Shown piece by piece: positions 57,766-64,000 of a stretch of DNA of 64,000 bases. The notes below the pieces were generated by a model. The model ran no database searches. It was not told the origin of the DNA and saw only the letters and a list, made by a program, of their open reading frames with translations. The stretch's first letter is position 1; every line of letters starts with the position of its first letter. A program made the translations under genes and the position numbers. The DNA is from Mycobacterium alsense (GTDB lineage: Bacteria > Actinomycetota > Actinomycetes > Mycobacteriales > Mycobacteriaceae), in the NCBI RefSeq assembly GCF_002086635.1, contig NZ_MVHD01000009.1:1-64000 (forward strand), written 5' to 3'.

Positions 57766-58956
57766 ATGACCGAGCAGGCCGCCCCCAGAACCCACGTCGT
57801 CGTCGTCGGCGGCGGATACTCCGGAACCCTGGCCGCCAACGCCCTGCGGCAGCGCACCGACGCTGTGGCCATCACCCTGGTCAACCCGCGCCCGTTCTTC
57901 GTCGAGCGGATCCGCCTGCACCAACTGGCCGCCGACACCGGCGCGGCGATCGCCGACTACGACGCGCTGCTGGGCGACGAGATCGCGCTGGTCGTCGACA
58001 CCGTCGAGCGCATCGAGGCCGCCGACCGGCGCCTGCGACTGGGCTCGGGCGCCGTCGTGGACTACGACTACCTGATCTACGCGGTCGGCAGTACCGGCGC
58101 CGCGCCGCGGGCCGTGCCCGGCGCGGACGAATTCGCGCACTCGGTGGCCGACCTGGAAAGCGCGCAGCGGCTGCGCTATGCCCTGGCCGACATTCCCCTG
58201 GCCATGCCCGTCACCGTCGTCGGCGGGGGGCTGACCGGCATCGAAACCGCGTCCGAGCTGGGCGAGCGGGGACGCCCCGTGACCCTGGTGTGCGGCGGCA
58301 TCCTGGGCCCCTCGCTGAGCGACCGGGGCCGCCGCTCGGTGGGCAAGCAGCTGCGCAAGCTCGGCGTGAACGTGCTGGAATCCGGTGCCGTCGCCGAGGT
58401 GCGCTGGGATTCGGTGGTGCTCGCCGACGGCGTCGTGCTGCCCAGCGCGGCGACGGTGTGGACGGCGGGCTTCGCCGTGCCCGACCTGGCCGCGCGCAGC
58501 GGGCTAAGCACCGACGCGCTGGGTCGGCTGCTCACCGACGAGACGCTGACCAGCGTCGACGACCCGCGCATCGTCGCCGCGGGCGACGCGGCCGCGCCGT
58601 CGGGCCAGCCGCTGCGGATGAGCTGCCAGGCCGCCAGCCCGTTGGGTGCCCAGGCCGCCAACACCGTGCTCAGCCGCATCGCCGGGACCACGCCCGCCGC
58701 GATCGACCAGGCCTTCGCCGGGCAGTGCATCAGCCTGGGCCGCGCGCACGCCACCCTGCAGGTCGCCCGCCGCGACGACACCCCGATCAACGTGGCCGTC
58801 GGCGGTCGGCTGGCCGCGTTGGTCAAGGAGGCGGTGTGCAAGGGCACGCTGTGGTCCATCCGCCGCGAGGCGGCCAAGCCCGGCACGTACCTCTGGTACA
58901 AGGGCGGCAGGCGGCTCGCGCAGCAGCCGGCCGACGAGCAGGTCACCACGCCATGA
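57766..58956 (+). CDS. FAD-dependent pyridine nucleotide oxidoreductase (NDH-2-like)
   Basis: 396 aa. The FAD-binding motif is HVVVVGGGYSGTLAANAL and the NAD(P) motif VTVVGGGLTGIETASELG. The second FAD contact is VDDPRIVAAGDAAAP. The fold is that of type II NADH dehydrogenases and AIF/FSP1-like oxidoreductases. No disulphide redox motif is present. It has a TAGGAGAC ribosome site and is coupled by a 4-bp ATGA overlap to the ECF sigma gene. That arrangement is characteristic of ECF41 sigma factors, which sit beside oxidoreductase, epimerase or carboxymuconolactone decarboxylase genes. Confidence 0.9.
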   Translation: MTEQAAPRTHVVVVGGGYSGTLAANALRQRTDAVAITLVNPRPFFVERIRLHQLAADTGAAIADYDALLGDEIALVVDTVERIEAADRRLRLGSGAVVDYDYLIYAVGSTGAAPRAVPGADEFAHSVADLESAQRLRYALADIPLAMPVTVVGGGLTGIETASELGERGRPVTLVCGGILGPSLSDRGRRSVGKQLRKLGVNVLESGAVAEVRWDSVVLADGVVLPSAATVWTAGFAVPDLAARSGLSTDALGRLLTDETLTSVDDPRIVAAGDAAAPSGQPLRMSCQAASPLGAQAANTVLSRIAGTTPAAIDQAFAGQCISLGRAHATLQVARRDDTPINVAVGGRLAALVKEAVCKGTLWSIRREAAKPGTYLWYKGGRRLAQQPADEQVTTP

Positions 58957-59864
58957 CGAACGCAACGCATCCGGGCGAGCACGCCGAACGGTTCACGCTG
59001 CTGCGGCCGCTGCTGTTCACGATCGCCTACGAGATTCTCGGCTCGGCGACCGAGGCCGACGACGTGCTGCAGGACAGCTACCTGCGGTGGGCGGCGGTGG
59101 ACCTGTCGGCCGTGCGCGACACGAAGTCCTACCTGGCCCAGCTGGTCACCCGGCAGGCGCTCAACGCCCTGCGGGCCGACGCCCGCCGCCGCGAGGACTA
59201 CGTGGGGCCCTGGCTGCCCGAGCCGCTGCTGCTGGACGACCAGGACCCGTCGGCCGATGTCGTTCTGGCGGAATCGGTTTCGATGGCGATGCTGGTGCTG
59301 CTGGAAACGCTGAGCCCCGACGAGCGGGCGGTGTTCGTGCTGCGCGAGGTGTTCGGCTTCGACTACGGCGAGATCGCCGAGGCGATCGGCAAACCGGCGC
59401 CGACCGTGCGCCAGGTCGCGCACCGCGCGCGCGAGCACGTGCGGGCGCGGCGCAAGCGCTTCGACACGGTCGACCCCGAACACAACGCCGAGATCACCGC
59501 CCAGTTCCTGGCGGCCGCGGCCGGCGGTGACGTCGAGGCGCTGATGTCGATGCTCGCGCCGGACGCCACCTGGACGGCCGACAGCGGCGGCATCGTCAGC
59601 GCCGCCCGCCGGCCGGTCGTCGGCGCGGAGAAGGTGGCCCGGGCGATCGCGGGGCTGATGCGGCGGGCCTCGGAAATGGCGACACTGCGCGTGGACACGG
59701 TGACCTGCAACAGCGCCCCGGCGGTGCTGCTCTACCTCGGCGAACGGCTCGAGGGGGTGATCACGCTCGAGATCGCCGAGGGCAAGATCACCAACTTCTA
59801 CGTGATGCGCAACCCGCAGAAACTGGCGGCGCTGGCGACCGCCCGCGACATCAGCCGCGGGTGA
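58953..59864 (+). CDS. ECF41-type sigma factor with SnoaL-like C-terminal domain
   Basis: 303 aa. Sigma region 2 has LRPLLFTIAYEILGSATEADDVLQDSYLRW and region 4 has LSPDERAVFVLREVFGFDYGEIAEAIGKPAPTVRQVAHRARE. An additional domain of about 100 residues (about 175-303) carries a variant of the ECF41 D-G-G-G-K element (TADSGGIVSAARRPVVG) and FYVMRNPQKLAAL, matching the conserved N-P-D-K-L motif. In ECF41 proteins this fused domain controls activity in place of an anti-sigma factor, and none is encoded nearby. It follows the FAD oxidoreductase and is 16 bp from pabB. Confidence 0.92.
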   Translation: MTNATHPGEHAERFTLLRPLLFTIAYEILGSATEADDVLQDSYLRWAAVDLSAVRDTKSYLAQLVTRQALNALRADARRREDYVGPWLPEPLLLDDQDPSADVVLAESVSMAMLVLLETLSPDERAVFVLREVFGFDYGEIAEAIGKPAPTVRQVAHRAREHVRARRKRFDTVDPEHNAEITAQFLAAAAGGDVEALMSMLAPDATWTADSGGIVSAARRPVVGAEKVARAIAGLMRRASEMATLRVDTVTCNSAPAVLLYLGERLEGVITLEIAEGKITNFYVMRNPQKLAALATARDISRG

Positions 59865-59880
59865 GCGGCAGACTGGGGCG

Positions 59881-61143
59881 GTGCGAATCGAGCCGCTTGG
59901 CGACCTCGGCGCCGCGCCCGGGGTGCTGCGCGCCGTCGGCGACGCCGCCGCACGCCTCGAGCTGCCCCCGCCCGCCGCGCTGACCGGCGACTGGTTCGGG
60001 TCGCTGGCGGTGATCGCGCCCAGCCTGGCCGCCCGGCCCGTGGACCCCGCCGACGCGTTCGCGGTCCGGCAGGCCGCCGGGGGAATTGTCGAGCCCGATT
60101 CGGCGGCGGTGGGCGGCGGCTGGGTCGGCTACCTGTCCTACCCCGATCCCGGCGCCGACGGGCTGGGAAACCGCATCCCCGAGGCCGCCGGCGGCTGGAC
60201 CGACTGCGTCCTGCGCCGCGACCGGGGCGGGCAGTGGTGGTACGAAAGCCTCTCCGGCGCGCCGCCACCCGACTGGCTGGCCGCCGCGCTGGCCGCCGGG
60301 CCGCCGCCGGCGCGCGAGTGCCGCATCGAGTGGGGCGCCGCCGACCGGGCGGCGCACCGCGACGGCGTCCTGGCCTGCCTGGAGGCCATTCGCGCCGGCG
60401 AGGTCTATCAGGCCTGCGTGTGCACCCAATTGAGCGGATCGGTGCGTGGGTCACCGCTGGACTTCTTCGTCGACGGCGTCGCGCGCACCGCGCCCGCCCG
60501 GGCGGCCCACGTCGCGGGGCCGTGGGGGGCGGTCGCGTCGCTGTCCCCCGAGCTTTTCCTGCGCCGCCGCGGCGCGGTCGTGACGTCCAGCCCGATCAAG
60601 GGCACGCTGCCGCTGGACGCCTGGCCGTCGGCGTTGCGGGCGTCGGCCAAGGACGTCGCCGAGAACATCATGATCGTGGACCTGGTCCGCAACGACCTCG
60701 GAAGGGTCGCCCTCGTGGGCACGGTCACCGTGCCCGAGCTGCTGGTGGTGCGCCGCGCGCCCGGCGTGTGGCACCTGGTCTCCACCGTCTCGGCCCGGGT
60801 GCCCACCGAGCTGCCGATGTCGGCGCTGCTGGACGCCACCTTCCCCCCGGCCTCGGTCACGGGAACACCCAAACACCGCGCGCGGCAACTCATTTCGCAA
60901 TGGGAATACGGTCGTCGCGGAATATACTGCGGCACAGTCGGTTTGGCTTCCCCGATCGCCGGATGCGAGCTGAACGTCGCGATCCGCACCGTCGAGTTCG
61001 GCCCCGACGGCCGCGCCGTGCTGGGCGTGGGCGGCGGGATCACCGCCGATTCCGATCCCGACGCCGAATGGGAGGAATGCCTGCACAAGGCCGCCCCGAT
61101 CGTCGGGACGGCGCCCCTCGCGGCCGCCGCTTCGGTCGGCTAA
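59881..61143 (+). CDS. pabB: Aminodeoxychorismate synthase component I (PabB-like)
   Basis: 420 aa from GTG 59881. Chorismate-utilising enzyme for p-aminobenzoate and folate. Catalytic-domain landmarks are GEVYQACVCTQLSG, VTSSPIKGTLPL, ENIMIVDLVRNDLGRV, FPPASVTGTPKHRARQLI, RRGIYCGTVG and GGGITADSDPDAEWEEC. The P-I-K-G-T lysine marks PabB-type chemistry over TrpE. It is shorter at the N-terminus than the 458-aa Rv1005c I recall. It marks the return of synteny with M. tuberculosis. Confidence 0.93.
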   Translation: MRIEPLGDLGAAPGVLRAVGDAAARLELPPPAALTGDWFGSLAVIAPSLAARPVDPADAFAVRQAAGGIVEPDSAAVGGGWVGYLSYPDPGADGLGNRIPEAAGGWTDCVLRRDRGGQWWYESLSGAPPPDWLAAALAAGPPPARECRIEWGAADRAAHRDGVLACLEAIRAGEVYQACVCTQLSGSVRGSPLDFFVDGVARTAPARAAHVAGPWGAVASLSPELFLRRRGAVVTSSPIKGTLPLDAWPSALRASAKDVAENIMIVDLVRNDLGRVALVGTVTVPELLVVRRAPGVWHLVSTVSARVPTELPMSALLDATFPPASVTGTPKHRARQLISQWEYGRRGIYCGTVGLASPIAGCELNVAIRTVEFGPDGRAVLGVGGGITADSDPDAEWEECLHKAAPIVGTAPLAAAASVG

Positions 61144-61266
61144 GGGCCGGGATCCGGGGCCATCCGTCGACGAATTTCGGTTAACCCCCCTCATGGCGCG
61201 CCCCGTCCGCCTAAGCTTCAGGGATTGACCGCGCCGCACGCGAGTCGACTGCCAGAGGGGGCCGTC

Positions 61267-62172
61267 ATGAGAATCGCCGTTTTGGGCGCCGCGGCGTCCG
61301 CTTTTGTGGGCGGGACGCTGGCGGTTACGCCGCTGACCTCGGTCAGCACGCCCATTCCCGCCACGGGAACCTGCGGCAAGGGCGTCGTCTGCGAGAAGGT
61401 GGCGTCGGTCATCATGCCCGAGGCACCCGCTCCCTCGGGGGAGGGCGTGCCCGCCGCGCAGGCGGGAGGCCCGGTCACGCCGTTTTCCGAGGCCGCCAAC
61501 GTCATAGCGCCCCCCGGGCCGCCCGCGCCCGGCGGGGGACCCGCGGCCGCGGGCGCGGTGCCCGGCTTCGGCGGCTCGCCGGGGGCCGGCATCGGCGGCG
61601 CACCCGGCGCGGGCGTGCCGGGGGCGGGCGTGGGCATCCCGGCTGACCTGGGCGGACTCCCCGACCCCGCCCTCGTGCTGCCCGCCCTGGCGGGCCTGCC
61701 GGCCGCCGCGGCCATACCCAACGACGCGGCCGTGGCCCTGTCGGTCGTGCAGGGCGTCGTGGGCGTGGGCGGCAGCGTCGTGGGCATCGGAACCGGCGTC
61801 GTGGCCACGCTCAGTACCGCGGCCATCGCGCTCGTCTACCTCAAGAGTGCGGGCCTGCTGCCGGCCAACTTCACGCTGGGCGTGCCCGCGATCCCGGGAA
61901 TCGGCTTCCCCTTCCAGAACGCCGCGGCGGCCATCCCGGGGGCGGCGGCGGCCATCCCGGGGGCGGCCGCGGCCATCCCGGCGGTGACGGCGGCCGCGTC
62001 GCACGTGGCGCTTCCCCCGTTGCCGGCGGCGCCGGCGCTCCCGGCGCTGCCCCCGCTCCCCGCGGGACCACCGCCGCTTCCGGCGCTGCCCCCGCTGCCC
62101 GGCCCGCCGCCAATCGGGCTCCCGCGGTTGTGCACGCCGGGATTCGGTCCCATCGGCATCTGCTCGGGCTGA
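61267..62172 (+). CDS. Pro/Ala/Gly-rich exported or membrane protein, Rv1004c-like position
   Basis: 301 aa. A short hydrophobic N-terminus (MRIAVLGAAASAFVGGTLAVTP) suggests a signal peptide. A low-complexity Gly/Pro/Ala region follows (about 75-130), then a hydrophobic stretch (SVVQGVVGVGGSVVGIGTGVVATLSTAAIALVY). Three tandem AAAAIPG heptads are followed by a Pro-Leu/Pro-Ala tail ending in CTPGFGPIGICSG. Two cysteine pairs lie near the ends (TCGKGVVC and the C-terminal pair). No enzyme domain is recognised. The location between pabB and rsmI matches Rv1004c, but the sequence is too repetitive to confirm orthology by eye. AGAGGGGG precedes the ATG. Confidence 0.78.
   Translation: MRIAVLGAAASAFVGGTLAVTPLTSVSTPIPATGTCGKGVVCEKVASVIMPEAPAPSGEGVPAAQAGGPVTPFSEAANVIAPPGPPAPGGGPAAAGAVPGFGGSPGAGIGGAPGAGVPGAGVGIPADLGGLPDPALVLPALAGLPAAAAIPNDAAVALSVVQGVVGVGGSVVGIGTGVVATLSTAAIALVYLKSAGLLPANFTLGVPAIPGIGFPFQNAAAAIPGAAAAIPGAAAAIPAVTAAASHVALPPLPAAPALPALPPLPAGPPPLPALPPLPGPPPIGLPRLCTPGFGPIGICSG
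61921..61983 (+). repeat. Three tandem 21-bp units in the Rv1004c-like gene
   Basis: Units at 61921, 61942 and 61963 each encode AAAAIPG (the last ends in Ala). They are near-identical in DNA and in frame, so copy number can vary without breaking the protein. Confidence 0.85.
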
Positions 62173-62173
62173 T

Positions 62174-63010
62174 TCACCCGCGGCGCAGCTGCAGCACCTC
62201 GTCGTAGAGCTGGCGCGTGCGCACGTCCGGATGCGCCGCGGCGACCTCGCTGCAGGCGTCCTTGACGCGCACCCCGGCGGCTACCAGGTTCTCCACCTCG
62301 GCCACCAGGGCGGGCAGGTCGGCCCGCGGCGTCGCGCCCGCCAGCACGACGGTGACCTCGCCTAGCACCCCGTCACCCGCCCACGCCGCCAGCTCGTCGA
62401 GCGTCCCGCGCACCACCTCCTCGTGCACCTTGGTCAGCTCCCGGCACACCACCGCCCGGCGCTCGCCGCCGAGCAGCTCCGCGGCGTCGCACAGGCACGC
62501 GGCCAGTCGGCGCGGCGACTCGAAGAACACGCAGGTGCGCCGCTCGTCGGCCAGCGACGCCAGCCAGGTGCGCCGCGCCGCCTTCCGGCGCGGGGCGAAG
62601 CCCTCGAAGCAGAACCGTTCCGACGGCAGGCCGGACACGGCCAGCGCCGTCGTCACCGCCGACGGCCCGGGCAGGCACGTCACCGCGATCCCGGCCTCCA
62701 CGCAGCTCGCCACCAGCCGGTAGCCGGGGTCGCTGATCAACGGCATCCCGGCGTCGCTGACCACCAGCACGGTCGCTCCGGCGTGGAGCGCGTCGAGCAG
62801 CGCGGGCACGCGCGCGGCCTCGACCCGGTCGTAGAGGCTGACCACCCGGCCGGTGATGGTGGCGCCGAGGCTTTTCGCCAGGGTTCGCAGCCGCCGGGTG
62901 TCCTCGGCGGCCACCACGTCGGCGCGTGCCAGCGCCTCGACGAGGCGGGGGGAGGCGTCCGACGGCTGGCCGAGCGGGGTCGCGCCCAGCAACAGGCGAC
63001 CGGAGGTCAT
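62174..63010 (-). CDS. rsmI: RsmI 16S rRNA 2'-O-ribose methyltransferase
   Basis: 278 aa from ATG 63010. A tetrapyrrole-methylase fold enzyme that 2'-O-methylates C1402 of 16S rRNA. Motifs are GRLLLGATPLGQPSDASPR, DVVAAEDTRRLRTLAKSLG, VVSDAGMPLISDPGYRLV, CLPGPSAVTTALAVSGLPSERFCFEGF and FFESPRRLAACL. The open frame extends upstream into the divergent pmt gene, but ATG 63010 lies 7 nt after a good -10 element. Position matches Rv1003. Confidence 0.95.
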   Translation of the reverse strand: MTSGRLLLGATPLGQPSDASPRLVEALARADVVAAEDTRRLRTLAKSLGATITGRVVSLYDRVEAARVPALLDALHAGATVLVVSDAGMPLISDPGYRLVASCVEAGIAVTCLPGPSAVTTALAVSGLPSERFCFEGFAPRRKAARRTWLASLADERRTCVFFESPRRLAACLCDAAELLGGERRAVVCRELTKVHEEVVRGTLDELAAWAGDGVLGEVTVVLAGATPRADLPALVAEVENLVAAGVRVKDACSEVAAAHPDVRTRQLYDEVLQLRRG

Positions 63011-63017
63011 GGACGAC

Positions 63018-63027
63018 AGCCTACGAT
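63018..63027. promoter_or_regulatory. Overlapping divergent -10 elements for rsmI and pmt
   Basis: Minus strand TAGGCT (63023-63018) ends 7 nt before the rsmI ATG; plus strand TACGAT (63022-63027) ends 8 nt before the pmt ATG. Both fit TANNNT, share the central TA and predict leaderless messages, the same layout as tatD/metG. Confidence 0.55.
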
Positions 63028-63035
63028 CGACACCG

Positions 63036-64000
63036 ATGTCCGCCCCGCCCAGCGAAAACCCGGTCGCGTTAAAAGACCCCGAGGAGCGCGTCGTTCCCGT
63101 CGTCAGCCCGGGGCCGCTGGTGCCGGTCGCCGACTTCGGGCCCACCGACCACGTCCGCGGCTGGGTGGCCACCGGCGTCGTCGCGGCGCTCGCGGCGATC
63201 ACCAGGTTTCTCAACCTGGGCTCACCCACCGATGCCGGCACCCCGGTGTTCGACGAGAAGCACTACGCGCCGCAGGCCTGGCAGGTGCTGCACAACCACG
63301 GCGTGGAGGACAACCCGGGGTTCGGGCTGGTGGTGCACCCGCCGGTCGGCAAGCAGCTCATCGCGATCGGCGAGGCCCTCTTCGGCTACAACGGGGTGGG
63401 CTGGCGGTTCACCGGCGCGCTGCTCGGGGTGGTCATGGTGGCGCTGGTGGTGCGCATCGTCCGGCGGGTCAGCCGCTCGACGCTGATCGGCGCGATCGCC
63501 GGCGTGCTGGTCGTCTGCGACGGCGTCAGCTTCGTCACCGCCCGCACCGCGCTGCTCGACGGCCTGCTGACCTTCTTCGTGGTCGCGGCGTTCGGCGCGC
63601 TCATCGTCGACCGCGATCAGGTGCGCCAGCGCATGCATGTCGCGCTGCTCGAGGGACGCAGCGCCCAGACGGTGTGGGGCCCGCGCCTGGGGGTGCGGTG
63701 GTGGCGGTTCGGGGCCGGGGTGCTGCTCGGATTGGCTTGTGGCACAAAGTGGTCCGGCCTGTACTTCGTGCTGTTCTTCGGCGCGATGTCGCTGGCGTTC
63801 GACGTGGCGGCGCGGCGCGGTTACCAGGTGCCCAACCCGTGGCGGGGCGTGTGCCGGCGCGACCTGATCCCCACCGCCTACGCGCTGGCGATCATCCCGG
63901 CCGCGGTCTATCTGGCCAGCTATGCGCCGTGGTTCGCCTCGGAGACCGCGATCGACCGCCACGAGGTCGGCCAGTCGATCGGCCGCCACTCCGTGATTCC
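63036..64000 (+). CDS. pmt: Protein O-mannosyltransferase (3' end outside window)
   Basis: The first 321 codons are present from ATG 63036 and the gene runs off the window. A polytopic GT39-type enzyme that transfers mannose from decaprenyl-P-mannose to exported proteins. The first external loop has TPVFDEKHYAPQAW, with the Asp-Glu pair needed for catalysis, followed by HPPVGKQLIAIGEALFGYNGVGWR and FVTARTALLDGLLTFF. At least six membrane helices are visible in this part. Position matches Rv1002c. The start is 25 bp from the divergent rsmI ATG. Confidence 0.95.
   Translation, partial: MSAPPSENPVALKDPEERVVPVVSPGPLVPVADFGPTDHVRGWVATGVVAALAAITRFLNLGSPTDAGTPVFDEKHYAPQAWQVLHNHGVEDNPGFGLVVHPPVGKQLIAIGEALFGYNGVGWRFTGALLGVVMVALVVRIVRRVSRSTLIGAIAGVLVVCDGVSFVTARTALLDGLLTFFVVAAFGALIVDRDQVRQRMHVALLEGRSAQTVWGPRLGVRWWRFGAGVLLGLACGTKWSGLYFVLFFGAMSLAFDVAARRGYQVPNPWRGVCRRDLIPTAYALAIIPAAVYLASYAPWFASETAIDRHEVGQSIGRHSVI

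Noticed and set aside
31790..59880. Integrative mobile element
   Set aside because: No integrase, transposase, direct repeats or tRNA were found at the edges, and base composition looks like that of the flanks by eye.

Overview
The window is chromosomal DNA from a slow-growing, high-GC Mycobacterium, probably a member or relative of the M. avium complex. The evidence is two PPE-SVP genes, the tail of an EsxJ-type WXG100 gene, rpfB, trcRS, Lpq lipoproteins, frequent GTG/TTG starts and apparently leaderless promoters. Gene order follows M. tuberculosis Rv1038c to Rv1002c, read in reverse, with three blocks that have no counterpart there. These comparisons come from memory of H37Rv, not from an alignment.

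Layout. 0-1.5 kb: esx tail, a perfect palindromic terminator and a convergent PPE gene. 1.9-4.2 kb: trcR-trcS. 4.3-4.7 kb: a small winged-helix-like gene bracketed by inverted copies of a 23-bp repeat. 4.7-13.9 kb (minus strand): mfd-mazG-lpqU-eno-ftsB-like-DUF501-ppx2. 14-18.3 kb: TetR, tRNA-Gln, glmU, prsA, arsC-like, lpqT. 18.4-22.7 kb: an inserted cyclase/ATPase/LuxR regulator and an SDR. 23-31.8 kb: rplY, pth, pks16 (an acyl-AMP ligase-like protein), the rpfB-rsmA-ispE unit, tatD and metG.

31.9-59.9 kb is a block of about 28 kb between metG and pabB, where M. tuberculosis has only Rv1006. It opens with a PAS protein, a hexapeptide acyltransferase, a triple hairpin repeat, two ScbR-like TetR genes and a PPE gene. 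Its core (36.5-53.1 kb) is a tightly packed, co-directional run of 14 genes encoding what looks like a complete Wzx/Wzy-type exopolysaccharide pathway. Parts present are a cytidylyltransferase, SDR, 3,5-epimerase, PIG-L deacetylase and C-methyltransferases for an unusual sugar; a polyprenyl-P sugar-1-P transferase and a WecG/TagA enzyme for priming; GT2/GT4 glycosyltransferases; a flippase; a polymerase; and a Wzz-kinase fusion. The adjoining genes are a glycoside-hydrolase-like lipoprotein, a GAF-GGDEF-EAL c-di-GMP protein and an FkbM methyltransferase. I infer a c-di-GMP-linked exopolysaccharide or capsule system carrying a C-branched sugar. Two enzymes in it look degenerate: the kinase lacks its Walker A lysine, and the second C-methyltransferase lacks its SAM and catalytic motifs.

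57.7-64 kb: an FAD oxidoreductase paired with an ECF41-type sigma factor, then conserved synteny again (pabB, a Rv1004c-like protein, rsmI, pmt). No insertion sequence, integrase, CRISPR array or rRNA was seen.
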